From Holothuria scabra (taxonomy: Eukaryota > Echinodermata > Holothuroidea > Aspidochirotida > Holothuriidae), in contig CM074187.1 in NCBI GenBank assembly GCA_037179385.1, forward strand, positions 50,316,879-50,380,878: DNA of 64,000 nt, given 5' to 3'. This document shows, piece after piece, positions 39,401 through 48,047 of this stretch (its first letter is position 1; every line of letters begins with the position of its first letter). A model generated the notes under the pieces. It saw nothing but the letters and a program-made list of their open reading frames with translations, did no database searches and had not been told where the DNA came from. A program made the position numbers and the translations under genes.

Positions 39401-42400
39401 CCCTGCGATGTTATTTTCTTCATCATGTCTAATGTCTTGGCACTTTTGCCATTGCCTAATGTATAGCATATATGTACATTATGAACCTATTCTACACTTG
39501 TATGTTTCTGTGTAATATCCTTAGGCTAGCCTACTGGGAAATTTAGCTTTCCTACCAATATTTTAGTTGTTCTAGAACATGATATAAAGCATGCAGCAGC
39601 ATATTTTGGTAGCAGGGTGGTATCTGCAGCGGGTGAAAACTTACAAACTCTCCCATTTAGTGTTACGAGAAGCTGTTCAAAAGTTCTCCCATTTATATTA
39701 GTGTTACGAAGTGTCATTTCAAAATAGTGTCTCGACTCTGCAGTATTTATGGGGTTGGTTCAAACCTCTGCACTGAAATCTAACCCTCATTAAAGTCTTA
39801 AAAGTATTATTAAACTTTTCAGCTGGAAAGGATGGGGAGAGGGTCCTTAATTTAGAGTGTTGTGAACTCTCAAGACTTTTTGCAGGTAATTATACAAAAC
39901 CATCAAAACCATCATTATGTCATTTCTTAATTGTACCATGGTTTTTTAGGGTTGCCCTAGCATGAGAGGGGTCCACTTTTAAAGAAGGTTTGCATGACTC
40001 CTATTTTTCATTTCTTGAAGTCAGCTTGAAGCCTTTTGAAATTGCAATATGTAGAGGTTAAAGGTTTTGTAGGGTCACTGGTGGTCAAAATGTGAATGAC
40101 AACCTTGTTTAATAGGTGTGAACACATCTTAAAGTGGGAGACTTAAATAGATTTCACATGTGGTTTGTGAATGCTTATGGTAAGAAGATGATCCCTGTTT
40201 TTGGTGGTGGGGACAAAGGTCATGTGGGATAACAAAATTATTTTTTGAACATGTAAGTATAACATTTGAATGAGAAGATAATGGTACATGATGGGATTAT
40301 TTGAAATGAAACATTTGTGTATCATCGAAACCTCAATGCAGTTTTGCATTCTGGTTAAGTGGATAAATCTTATGCATTAATGTCATGTGATGTCATTCAC
40401 TAGGGCCAACTGTGGAGCTGTTCTAAACAGGTATACATCCACTTATACTTAAGGGCTTGTCCTACCTCTGTACAAATCACCTATCCATGTCGGTGTAAGT
40501 TGTATTGTTATATGCTCACCTCAATGAAGGTGTGCTTTTCTCTTTTGTGCAAAGATATTACAAGCATAGATTCTAAGCTTAAAATGACGTGGGGGCTCTG
40601 CATGGAGACCAAAGTGATAGGCAGAAGTGCTGATCACCACCAGTTATTTTGGAAACCAAGAAGTAAATGAATGTCCAAAGTGATTTCAAAGCACTGCAAA
40701 TCTTACAAATATCACTCTTCCATACATTTCACTCAAATGGAACAGTTCTTTGACTCTTGGAAGCTATCCAAAATAGCACTTAAAAATGGATGGACATTGC
40801 CTAGTTTGAAGTTCATGGACATACTGATTGGCAGACAGCATTTAAACAATACAGACACACTGATCTGTAGTCACCATGGAATATTGTTGGTTACTCATCC
40901 TTGATTATGTGCAGAGATCATGGAATAGAACAGTGTGCATGCCAAATCAACACCTCTGCCCCTCAGTTTGAGCCTCTGTGAGGAGTTGGCATGCTTAACA
41001 GTGTGGGAATAGTAGTTTGGATTCCATCATGTTAAATATCTTTACTTCTATGACTACATATGTACATTACATATATATATATGTATGTATGTATGTTATG
41101 ACATGATACCATGGCACAAGCTTACTTGTTTTGACTTTTTCAAACAGGAAAGGATGGTTGTCCAACGTAGTTCTCGACACAACAGATCCAGAACCACTTC
41201 CTAAAGACAGTCCGTTGTGGAACATTTCTGAGGTATGAGATTTCCAAGTTGCTATGAAAATGATTCTTTGTCATGCATGGCGTGTACATTCTCATTAGGG
41301 AATTGAGATCCTCCTCCCTGGAATTTCATTGGAAAGCCCATGGAGGTTATCTTGGCTCAATCTTTACCTGCACTCACACTGGATAATTGATTCATTTTGT
41401 CAGCTGATAGGCATCAAGTTTCTGACTGTAAATTGAAGGGCACACACTGCATCTACCTATGTTGCTTTGTAATAGATTCCTCTGCCATGTTACAGTCTTG
41501 AAAAGACTGCTTACGAAGTCAGGCAACAGTTGGCTAATTGTCCATTCCCAAGATTAATCTATCAGTTTCACAGGCCTGTTCTTTGTGTACTTTATGGACC
41601 TGTGTGACAATCAGTAGGGTTAAGTTTGGTGATTGACAGGGAGAGACTACCTTTCAGTGTCTACCAAGGTGTTCACCCAATGTCACTCATGCTGTCCTTT
41701 CCAACCTCATAGCTTTACCAAATCTACTGTAGGTAGAAGAAAAATGTTTTTTTTTTCAAGAATTTTGTATCAGACCAACATAATTATTACTTGCTATATT
41801 TTTATTGCAAGTGATTCTCTGGTGTTGTGAAGAAATACATCTTTATTTATATCTCATTTGTACTTTTTTCAGGTTACCATAACACCCCATGTGAGTGGCT
41901 ATGTTCCAGAAGAATTGGTGAGTCATTAAAAACATTGCTTAAAGTAAAAAGAAAATAATTCAAATTTGACATTAGGGAAAATATAAAATATTGTGTAGTA
42001 TTTTTGGCAGTTGGGGAAAGTGAAGTGGCTTCTACTGTAGCAATTTTTTTTCCAAAGTGACTTATTGTCTCCAAAGGCTGGTTTAAATTTTTAATCTGTT
42101 GGTGGCCAATTTACATCTAAATGCCATTGAGCTCATATCACCACAAACAAATGCACTGAAGGTTTGAAGTAACAGAACATACAATATGAGATAATGCTTT
42201 GAGGGATATAAAATTGGGTAGATTTGAGCAATGCCCTTCATGTACAAACCACCCAAGTTGTCACCAACTGCACAGCCAAACGTTAGAACATTCAACTTGC
42301 ATCAGGGAGGTCTGGAGTTTGACTCCAGGCTGGACCATGCCGAAGACTTGAAAAATGGAACCTACTGCCATTGTGCTTGGTGCTTAGCATAAACATTAGG

Positions 42401-43060
42401 GTTGGAAAAATGGAACCAGTGAACCCTCCTGGAAAAAAGGCCACGGCTGGCCCAGCTTACACTGGTTAGAAACTAAGCTGTAAAATCTGATCTTACTAAC
42501 TCACTCACTTACTGGTGAATGGACTAGAAGTAAACACAGTTGAGGTTGGATAGTTAGTTAGACAGAGTTTTGCTGCTTGATTTCTAACCAATTGTTTTAA
42601 TTTAATTAATAAACTTGCTTATTCACATTTATTTGAAGCAGCAGGAGACTTGATAAAAGGATACCAAATTCCAATATTTTTTATTCTTGGACTTTGCCAA
42701 AAAGGTAGCATTATACACAAACATCAGTACCATGACATCACCTATGCCATGCAGTTGACTTGCCTCTGTCACTCATGTAAGCCTGGGCTTCTATATACTA
42801 TAGTGTTGTCAGGCAATAAGAAAATTACTGAAAACAAGTGTGAAAAAAATCCGACAGCGGTTGTACTCAGAACTTTAATGAACTTGAAAGAAAGGTCAAA
42901 GTTCAGTGGAAAAGCTAAACAAATCTGTTACTGTTTGATGATGAGAATTAATGTTTCGTTTTTCTTTTTTCAGATGGGTGAAATTTTTGCACGGAACTAT
43001 CAAAAGTTTGTCAAGGGGGAAAGTCTGGAGTATGAAGTTGATGTAGCTAAGCTGGTTTGA
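24316..43060 (+). CDS. D-isomer 2-hydroxyacid dehydrogenase (10 coding exons)
   Basis: The exons join without frame break to a 340-residue protein, the usual size of the family (glyoxylate/hydroxypyruvate reductase, phosphoglycerate dehydrogenase relatives). These enzymes reduce 2-oxoacids to D-2-hydroxyacids with NAD(P)H. Coding exons: 24316-24469, 28066-28179, 28812-28983, 31873-31955, 32767-32863, 34523-34640, 36551-36618, 41148-41232, 41873-41917, 42974-43060. All introns are GT-AG. The Rossmann motif GAGDIG is at residues 167-172. The catalytic triad is intact: R255 (NIGRG), E284 (DPEPLP), H303 (TPH). The position after the second beta strand reads LVRTPRS (R191) with no acidic residue, which suggests NADP(H) rather than NAD(H); this is inference. 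The start ATG follows an acceptor at 24295, so a 5' UTR exon probably lies upstream. The substrate cannot be read from sequence, and 'D-2-hydroxyacid' may be broader than the true role. Confidence 0.9.
24700..24764 (+). repeat. MITE family A, right-end fragment (intron 1)
   Basis: It ends GTACTGTTTGGGGTGAGAGA...GGGCCTTTAA, the right terminus of the family whose fuller copies are at 29111-29415 and 32442-32704. Confidence 0.55.
25507..25740 (+). repeat. tRNA-derived SINE (intron 1)
   Basis: It has a degenerate B-box-like AGTCGAGTCATACC, then 'AAAATGGAACCTACTGCC', 'CTGGAAAAAAGGC' and a 3' end 'AAAATCCATCTAACTAAC'. The same order recurs at 42290-42512, on the minus strand at 23874-23996, and in part at 63880-63966. 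A shared order of dispersed copies with a B-box start supports a tRNA-type SINE family. Confidence 0.6.
25775..27515 (+). repeat. Dispersed AGGTCA-type repeat with (TG)n (intron 1)
   Basis: It opens GGTTCCTTGTGTAACAAAGG, includes a (TG)n tract at 25825-25864, then 'AACTTGGTATGTATG', 'TTTTTGGTGGAGGTCAAAC', and closes with GCAAGGAACCATAGTGCCC near 27490. GGTTCCTTG at the start and CAAGGAACC at the end are inverted. The repeat family is the same as the tandem array at 37570-38960 (same opening 'ACCTATGCAxTCA' and AGGTCA blocks), and is non-coding. Confidence 0.55.
27679..27970. repeat. MITE family B, copy 2 (intron 1)
   Basis: It starts TTTAAAGGCCGGCAAGAGCAGTC and ends AGTTTGGAGGGACTCCTGTTGACTTTTA, so the ends are roughly inverted. 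It matches 2661-2893 block by block. An internal 42-bp segment (CTTCTCTTCAAATGTGAG...) is duplicated. Confidence 0.6.
28066..28179 (+). CDS. Dehydrogenase coding exon 2
   Basis: It encodes residues 52-89, 'AEIVVAKPLHFVDIV' then 'NLKWVHFTYAG'. This is the N-terminal substrate-binding half, where the family typically has '...vp.LkwV...aG'. Acceptor TTTCAG, donor GTAATT. The exon is entered and left in phase 1. Confidence 0.9.
28812..28983 (+). CDS. Dehydrogenase coding exon 3
   Basis: It encodes residues 90-146 with 'GTFGVAMAEYVLAYIIA', the conserved helix that precedes the Rossmann fold in this family ('...vaE.vla..l'). Acceptor ACAG at 28811, donor GTAAGG at 28984. The Trp codon is split across the junction. 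Confidence 0.9.
29111..29415 (+). repeat. MITE family A with TTAA ends (intron 3)
   Basis: It starts TTAAAGGGCTAATCCTCTCA and ends AGAGGGTCAGGTCTTTAA. Between them is the family landmark 'GTAGTAGTCCACAGAAATT' and 'CAAAGCTCTTTGATTGA'. Similar copies are at 32442-32704, 35355-35659 (reverse) and 63713-64000. TTAA at both ends suggests a piggyBac-like target, which is an inference. Confidence 0.65.
29911..31775. repeat. 45-bp minisatellite with 487-bp higher-order period (intron 3)
   Basis: About 42 tandem units follow the pattern GTGTATGCCTGTGGCTGCAG + ATAGGGGTAGGAGAGCAGAC + CACAA. Most units are 45 bp; a recurring short variant lacking 4 bp (…AACAC|ACATGCC…) is 41 bp. Identical variant orders recur 487 bp apart (for example 30364, 30851 and 31338), which equals nine 45-bp plus two 41-bp units, so blocks of eleven units were duplicated. 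Because 45 is divisible by 3, long open frames appear in several frames on both strands, up to 201 codons on the minus strand. They are repeats, not evidence of a gene. The array lies wholly within intron 3 of the dehydrogenase. Confidence 0.95.
31873..31955 (+). CDS. Dehydrogenase coding exon 4 (Rossmann motif)
   Basis: It encodes residues 147-174, including 'LTIGIVGAGDIGCE', the first strand and glycine-rich loop of the nucleotide-binding fold (GxGxxG). It begins about 100 bp after the minisatellite. Acceptor CACAG, donor GTATTG. Confidence 0.92.
32442..32704 (+). repeat. MITE family A (intron 4)
   Basis: It opens TTAAGGGTGTCAATTCTCAT and closes TTTGGGGTGAGAAGATTTAG-CCTTTAA, with the landmark 'GTAGTAGTCTACAGAAATTCTC' and 'GGCACAGCTCTTTGAT' inside. 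The ends are imperfect inverted repeats. Confidence 0.65.
32767..32863 (+). CDS. Dehydrogenase coding exon 5
   Basis: It encodes residues 175-206, 'VARLCKAFGMRTIGLVRTPRS'-type sequence (helix and second strand of the Rossmann fold), then 'SEYIDEY'. R191 stands where NAD-specific members have an acidic residue. Acceptor TTTTTCAG, donor GTGAGT. Confidence 0.92.
33436..33783. mobile_element. hAT-like MITE, 348 bp (intron 5)
   Basis: The left end is CAGTAGCGTGCTTGAAGGGG. The right end, read on the minus strand, is CAGTGGTGTGTGCAGGATTT. The flanking octamers GCTCAACC (33428-33435) and GCTCAATT (33784-33791) agree at 6 of 8 positions. It has the length and ends of a hAT-derived MITE, and no coding. 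Confidence 0.6.
34523..34640 (+). CDS. Dehydrogenase coding exon 6
   Basis: It encodes residues 207-246, 'LPYMLAASDVICNILPSLPET', the conserved 'd...h.plt..T' region in which the substrate-proximal loop sits, then 'NFFHENTFQHCTK'. Acceptor TACAG, donor GTAATC; ends in phase 0. Confidence 0.92.
35001..35046 (-). pseudogene. U2 snRNA 5'-end fragment
   Basis: Read on the minus strand the sequence begins ATTGCTTCTCTGCCTTTTGG and continues CTAAGATCTTGTGTAGTATC. This matches the conserved 5' end of U2 snRNA (…CGCUUCUCGGCCUUUUGGCUAAGAUCAAGUGUAGUAUC…) with a few changes. After about 46 nt the match stops; the Sm site and 3' domains are absent. It is a truncated retroposed copy, not a functional U2 gene, and lies in intron 6. 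Confidence 0.8.
35355..35659 (-). repeat. MITE family A, reverse copy (intron 6)
   Basis: It starts TTAAAGGCATATTTTCATCA and ends GGGGTGATGAATGACTGCCTTTAA, i.e. inverted ends. The middle holds the reverse complement of the landmark 'CTCTCAATTGGTACAGCTCTTTGATTGG'-type sequence. Confidence 0.65.
36551..36618 (+). CDS. Dehydrogenase coding exon 7 (catalytic Arg)
   Basis: It encodes residues 247-268, 'KPLFINIGRGDCVKESTIV'. R255 in 'NIGRG' corresponds to the substrate-carboxylate-binding Arg of the family ('NvaRG'). Acceptor TTACAG; the donor is GTAAGG after 'GCTATAGA', leaving two bases of the next codon. Confidence 0.92.
37570..38960 (+). repeat. ~145-bp tandem repeat, nine DR1-type motifs (intron 7)
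   Basis: Nine units of 138-147 bp each carry AGGTCA-N-AGGTCA followed by TCTGGGGTCAC. The first is at about 37749; the others start near 37888, 38028, 38175, 38320, 38463, 38609, 38754 and 38897. The unit also contains TAGATTTCATATTTGGTATG and a 'GGTCAGAAGATGGTCC' block. A (TG)n tract at 37608-37637 precedes it. Two more diverged units lie at 40050-40235. AGGTCA spaced by one base is the known DR1 response element of RXR/HNF4/PPAR receptors; any regulatory role here is inference. Confidence 0.85.
41148..41232 (+). CDS. Dehydrogenase coding exon 8 (catalytic Glu)
   Basis: It encodes residues 269-297, 'KGWLSNVVLDTTDPEPLPKD' then 'SPLWNIS'. E284 in 'DPEPLP' is the conserved Glu that pairs with the catalytic His. 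The family usually has 'GAALDVFE' where this protein has 'NVVLDTTD', a modest divergence. Acceptor AACAG, donor GTATGA. Confidence 0.92.
41873..41917 (+). CDS. Dehydrogenase coding exon 9 (catalytic His)
   Basis: A 45-nt exon encoding 'VTITPHVSGYVPEEL' (residues 298-312). H303 in 'TPHVSG' is the acid/base of the reaction. Both boundaries are in phase 0, with acceptor TTTTTTCAG and donor GTGAGT. Confidence 0.92.
42290..42512 (+). repeat. tRNA-derived SINE (intron 9)
   Basis: It contains a B-box-like GAGTTTGACTCCAGGC, then 'AAAATGGAACCTACTGCC', 'CTGGAAAAAAGGCC' and an end of 'CTAACTCACTCACTTA'. It is the closest relative in the window of the repeat at 25507-25740. Confidence 0.6.
42974..43060 (+). 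CDS. Dehydrogenase coding exon 10 and stop
   Basis: It encodes residues 313-340, 'MGEIFARNYQKFVKGESLEY' then 'EVDVAKLV' and TGA at 43058. This is the C-terminal helix that folds back onto the substrate domain in the family. Acceptor TTTTTTCAG. Putative poly(A) signals AATAAA are at 43445-43450 and 43559-43564, so the 3' UTR is about 0.4-0.5 kb. Confidence 0.92.
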   Translation: MGEIFARNYQKFVKGESLEYEVDVAKLV

Positions 43061-43444
43061 TGAAGTCATAATTCTGGATGTTGCTGGAGAGTGATGGCAT
43101 TTTTAAAAAAAAAAGTCAAGTTAGAATTATCCAGGATTCAAAATAATTACAGCTTTTAGATAGAATCATGATCTCAATTAGAAATTTACCTTAATCTGCT
43201 CTGGAATTGGAGTACAGTGTTTGCCAGTTGAGAAGGAAGATGTCAAATTATTTTGCCTTATTTTATGCCTGTAGACGAATCCGGACAGCAATTGATGGTC
43301 TGATTGTAGTCAGGCATAACTGGGGTCTATCACCTTTTAATCTTTCAATTTCCTTGCCTACCTGTACCATGGATGGTTGTACACTGAAGTGTATCTAAGT
43401 TTCTTCAATTTCACTGAATATGATGGTTAGAAATTCATGTAGAC

Positions 43445-43564
43445 AATAAATGAAGATTATTTGGGGCTGATGGACCCCACTTATGGCTGCCTAAAGTCAC
43501 TTAACACAAGTGTTGATCGGATTTGTCTATAGAAATGATTCTGTTTTGCCCTGCCAGCAATAAA
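43445..43564 (+). terminator. Candidate poly(A) signals of the dehydrogenase gene
   Basis: Two AATAAA hexamers lie 385 and 499 nt after the stop codon, in AT-rich DNA. Either could serve; no cleavage site can be proved from sequence alone. Confidence 0.45.
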
Positions 43565-43599
43565 AAATTAATAAATCTTTTAAATGTTATCGTATTCAG

Positions 43600-45170
43600 T
43601 ATTAATTAAAGTGAAACAACAAAAAATGCTTTAAATTTCATATCAACAAGTAAATTGGTATTTATTCAATGTGGTGTAGATTTGTGCCTGTTTTGTATTC
43701 ACTACATAGCTTTAATTGCTTTTGGTTTGGACCCAAAGGCACCGGCTATAACTGTAGTCTTTTACTGACCATTGATTCTTCAGGCAGTTGGTACCAAGTC
43801 CTCCAGTATCAGTGGTAATGTATTGTAATTATAGTAATATATTTTAATTATGCATTAAATGACTTTTGGCTAAAGGGTAAAGGGGGTGTGACAAATGGGC
43901 TGTAGGACTTAATTAATTTACTGGTAACTGAATGACTGATTAGAAACCAGCTAGGAACCATGGGACAGTTCCATCAGAAACACTGAAAGATTGCATTATA
44001 GTAGTCAGTGACAGAGATTTGTGTCAAAATATGCTGATGGACCTTTGAGAGAAAACATAGGGTGTGAAAAAGTGCAAGTGGATAGGAGCCTTTCCAAAAA
44101 GGGGGGGGGGGGGAGGGGAAGGAATTAGAAAAAAACAAAGAGTTGTACAAATGAAATTTCATCTTGAAAAGGGGTTAAGAAGCACAAACTTTGCATGCAC
44201 AGGCCCAACATTTGCATGCATGCACAAAGCAAGTATTGCATGAACTTGTGTTTGTCAAACCCCTATATTTCAAACACTGGGAAGGGGTGGGGGAAGAATG
44301 GAACCCCACCTCACCTCACGGAAGAATTCTGCCTATGAGAGGAAATAAATTGTCTATTTGATAAAAAATTTGTAATGTTTAAAGCTTTCCCTATGGCTGA
44401 TATGCACTGGTTAACAAGGTGTTTCTTGATTGGATGTTGTTGCCATTGTATTGTATTGCTTGTATTCTTTGTTAGGGTTAGGGATTAGGTTAGGAATTAT
44501 GGCTTTTATAAGCCATATAGGAAATTCTTGTTAAGCAGTGCATATTCCTTTTCTTGCCATGCTCATAAAAGCACCAAGTAGCATTGGGGATAAATACATT
44601 AGTGTAGAGTGTGATACATTTATTATTGAAAAGCCTTTGTTGCAACTTTGCCAAATACTCCTACATTACCAACTATGAATGCCTTGTGAATGTACTATTA
44701 TTATCCCTATAATGTCCGTTAATTTAAATATTTAGTTTGAAAATATTTGATCAACTTAGTAAGCAACAAAGTTGCTTTTGCTGGAGAAATTTTTACCTTC
44801 TACACATCAGATGTAATTTATTTCTATTCCCAATGATTTTGTAACTACTAGTTCTGCAGCTGAGAGTTAATAAAACTTTAGAATTAAAAAAATTAACAAT
44901 ATTTATCATGATTTTGTGTTATTATGCATAAATTTGAAATGTCTACACCCTCTTCATATAATTATAATCTCCATTGGAACAGCTCCATCTCAGTTAGATT
45001 TCAAGCCACAAATGCACAAGTCGCAAGTAAAAACAGGAAGGTTGTTAACCAGCAATGGACTAAGCCAGCTGAGAGTGTGGAGGTCTAGTCAGACTCAGAG
45101 TCTACAAAGCCTAGCTGCCCAATTTAAATAATCATTCTTATCCAGCTCCCTTATAAAATTGGATAAAAAT
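43600..45170. other. Intergenic, no gene seen
   Basis: AT-rich DNA with no supported coding region. It has a poly-G run at 44101-44112 and two telomere-like GTTAGGGTTAGGGATTAGG motifs near 44473-44492, which are too short to be a telomeric array. Confidence 0.5.
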
Positions 45171-45179
45171 CTTCAAGAA

Positions 45180-46485
45180 TTTCATCGGGCAGTATTTTGA
45201 AGTGAAAATTTTATTGCGAAAGAAATCTGTAAGTAATGACTTCTTTAATTCTAGTTACGAGCCCGGGGAATGCTTGCCATTTCCTGATGTCTGGGGGTTC
45301 TCAGTTTTTCCAAAAATTCTGTGCGCTCGACTTAGATAGTCTTTCGGGCAGAACTACATTTTTTGGAAAAAAAACCAATTATGCCCCTCTCAAACCGAAA
45401 CACTCTGGTACGCCTATGACAATAAAGAAAATAAAGAAATTCAAATATATGCAAAGCCAAACTTTTTTCCTCAGGAGAATGTTCCAATATGGTCCGAGGG
45501 CCTGAATTTCGATATTCAGTAACCTTAAACTACAGATCACCCTCTACTTGATTTTCTCATGAGAACATCAGGTTTTTCCATAAAACCCCCAAACTGTCAT
45601 AAAAATTACAGTTTTTCTCCAGTGTGAGCTTTAGATTGTTGAAAGTGGCAAAATTTTCCAATTTCAATGGATGCTCCATACAATAAATAAAGCCAACTCT
45701 GTTAATCATCTGGCATACTACCTAATTTTGCTCTTGAAAGACATATCACTAAATGGAAAAAACAAATTTTTCATTATAAATTTACCAATAAACCAAATTT
45801 TCTTTCATTAAAGTAAAAAATTTCTCCAATAAAATAAACCCTTAATTTTCAAATCTTCGTTCAAAAAAGGGGAAAAACTTTTGGGCAAACTTCTAGTCTC
45901 TTCTTAAAGCCTTAGTATGTAGGTCTAGTACGATTTAATGCCTTACCCCACAAGAATTTCAGCTGTCCCCTATATAACGTTTTTGATTTTTCCCTTTTGA
46001 AGGACAAATTCTTCAATAAACACCCAAACTTTTTTTTAACAAAAGCCAAATTTCTTTCAAAAATTTTAATTTTTCCTTAAAAAAAATTCAGATTTTTTAG
46101 GTTACTGGTATATGATAAAAAGAAAGCCAAAACTCTCGGGCATGCTCCCCGCGCCTCGAATTCTGCCAAGTCACATTTTACCGGGACATAACATCGCCTT
46201 TGTCTGGGCCTTGAAATTCTGGTTCCCCTGTCGCGGTGGTTTGACGGACTACAACTGCCTGTCAGCGCCCTTTTTACTGTATTGAGACATATGTTTCTAC
46301 CTACATAAAAGCACCCATACAGACTATCCCCCCCCCCCCCCCACTCTGATTTTAATCTTCTTGTCCTACAAACTTTGAAACTTTCCTACAGGGCATTCTT
46401 GCCCCCTCTGACTGCATTCCCTTCCTCCGCCACTGCCCTGTCGGGAAGCTTGGCCCCCCTGTCTGGCAAATCCTGTGTGTGTTAT
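45180..46485 (-). mobile_element. Inverted, shortened copy of the 6.6-9.1 kb hAT-like element
   Basis: Read on the minus strand, the sequence follows 6645-7960 block by block: AGGATTTGCCAGACAGGGGG, GGGGCCAAGCTTCCCGACAG, TTTCAAGGCCCAGACAAAGG, the GAAAACT/TTTT module, and the 'ATCAAGTAGAGGGTGATCTG' block. It lacks the right third of the element and its left terminus is degenerate. A 202-bp MITE (46234-46435) is nested inside it. Confidence 0.65.
46234..46435. mobile_element. Nested hAT-like MITE, 202 bp, perfect 8-bp duplication
   Basis: The octamer CCCTGTCG occurs at 46226-46233 and 46436-46443. The insert starts CGGTGGTTTGACGG and ends CTCCGCCACTG. Removing the insert and one octamer restores continuous alignment with 6645-6700 of the intact sister element, so the insertion is supported both by the target duplication and by the interrupted host repeat. 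A C-run sits at 46327-46342. Confidence 0.75.
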
Positions 46486-46830
46486 CCAACTATTTGCTTG
46501 AGAAAAATACTTAAATACACACAAATTTCCCAAACATTTCTCTCCAAAACTTTGAGTAACCAGGCCCTTAACCATGAAGGGACTGGGCTGCCAGGGGATC
46601 GAATCCATCACCCTGAATAATTTTTCACTACCTTCTAAAACCTGAAATTTGCCATTATTACTAACATTAATTTATACACATTTGGCCAACCGGTAAGCCT
46701 TGAAAAATATTCGCCCTTTGGAAAGGTTGTGGCTCTTCTTCAGTGCCTTGTCTGGGCACGGGCGTTGATCCTAAGAATAACCCAAGAAGCTGCTACTGGA
46801 CAGTTCCCTGACAACCAAAGCCCTTGTACC

Positions 46831-46863
46831 ATGGAGTTACCACGTCGGAGGTGGTAACTCCAT
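46831..46863. repeat. 13-bp stem hairpin beside the BEL element
   Basis: ATGGAGTTACCAC, a 7-nt loop GTCGGAG, then GTGGTAACTCCAT. It is a perfect inverted repeat 27 bp outside the left target duplication of the BEL/Pao element. Confidence 0.85.
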
Positions 46864-46894
46864 GCTTGTACACAGCTCTGCTGGCAACAGTGCT

Positions 46895-47070
46895 TGTAAA
46901 TGACGTCAGCTTGTGCGCACGTTGCGCGTTGTTTTTATTTTCTAAGCTTCTTGTTGTTTATGACGTCACAATAACTTCGCTTGTGCGAAGTTATTGTGAC
47001 GTCATAAACAACAAGAAGCTTAGAAAATAAAAACAACGCGCAACGTGCGCACAAGCTGACGTCATTTACA
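46895..47070. repeat. Perfect 86-bp inverted repeat made of LTR start
   Basis: 46895-46980 equals the first 85 bases of the LTR at 52647 plus one base. 46985-47070 is its exact reverse complement, and the loop is TTGT. Four CRE octamers TGACGTCA lie in it (46901, 46961, 46997, 47057). The normal 5' LTR would continue for about 465 bp more; instead the sequence turns back into the reverse complement of the 3' end of the element. Confidence 0.95.
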
Positions 47071-47162
47071 CTCCCTCCTGTAAAATTACAAATATTTTAC
47101 ACATGTAGTCGTGAAATTAACCAAATATAATTTGAAACAAATTTAAATTCCTTTAGTAATAA

Positions 47163-47999
47163 CTACTCAGAGGCCTTTTGTACCACACACAATTTTGTGA
47201 TCGGCCTTCTTAGTAACTTGGTACGGACCTTGACTTCAACACTTCTTACTTTCCCGTCATTGCTTTTGAAAACGTTTGACACTCTTGCTAAAGGCCATTT
47301 TCCACGCGGAATAGTTTCATCAGTTAATAGTACTAAGTCACCAATTTTGACGTTTTCTTTGGGGGTATTCCACTTATTTCGTTTTTGGAGGAGAGGAAGA
47401 TATTCCTTTCGCCATCTTTTCCAAAACAGGGATGCAAGATATTGCACCTGCAACCACCTTTTTCGACCATAAGATTCTTCTGTGTTCACCGGGCTGTCAG
47501 GCCCCCCTCTCATTAATAAGAGATGGTTTGGAGTAAGAGGCTCCTCGTCCTTTGGGTCTTACGAGAAGTCAGTTAGAGGCCTAGAGTTGAGAATTGATTC
47601 AACTTCAGCGAGAACAGTAGTCAGAACTTCATCGGTTACTACTTGTTGTCTCAGAACGCCACGAAGAATTCTTCTGACTGACCTGATCAGTCTTTCCCAA
47701 GATCCCCCAAAATGACTCGCGGTGGGTGGATTAAAATGCCACTCGCAGCCTTTACCATGGAGAAATGCTTCAACATCGTCTTTATTCATTGCTTTGAAGG
47801 CATTTCTCAAGTCTTTTTCACCAGCTATGAAATTTGACCCATTATCACTGTACAACCTTTCTGGTTGTCCCCTTCTTGCCACAAAACGTCTGAAAGCATT
47901 TAGAAATGAATCGGCGTTTAGGGATTCTGACACTTCTAAATGGACGGCCCTAGAGGATAAACAAGTAAATATACAACCGTATCTTTTAACGGTGGAACG
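47163..47999 (-). pseudogene. BEL/Pao integrase fragment (inverted arm)
   Basis: This is the reverse complement of 51718-52554, which encodes the integrase core after its first Asp region and the C-terminal domain. It shows 'YSDNGSNFIAGEKDL', 'PPTASHFGGSWERL' and the C-terminal 'WRKEYLPLLQKRNKW' (DUF5641-type). A single base change turns a Ser codon into TAA at 47559-47561 (the intact arm has TCA). It breaks off at 47999, in the middle of 'RSTVKRYG', and joins a tRNA-like sequence. Near-identity of the arms implies a recent duplication or ongoing gene conversion. Confidence 0.88.
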
Positions 48000-48033
48000 G
48001 AAGACCGGGGTTCGATTCCCCGCCGGGGAACCA
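48000..48033 (+). other. Mature-tRNA-like 3' half ending in CCA
   Basis: The sequence GACCGGGGTTCGATTCCCCG forms a 5-bp T stem with TTCGATT loop, followed by CCGGGGA, a discriminator A and CCA. It resembles tRNA-Asp 3' halves. Animal tRNA genes do not encode CCA, so this looks like a copy of a mature tRNA. Retrotransposons prime with tRNA 3' ends, but the match is longer (about 34 nt) than a usual 18-nt primer site, and no LTR end precedes it. It sits at the junction between inverted integrase and gag-protease. Confidence 0.7.
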
Positions 48034-48047
48034 GAGAGCGTGAGTGG

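Noticed and set aside
44470..44500. Telomeric repeat array
   Set aside because: Only two TTAGGG-like words in a row; far too short for an interstitial telomere block.
48000..48033. Functional tRNA gene
   Set aside because: Only the T arm and acceptor 3' strand are present; no anticodon arm, D arm or 5' acceptor strand, and CCA is encoded.
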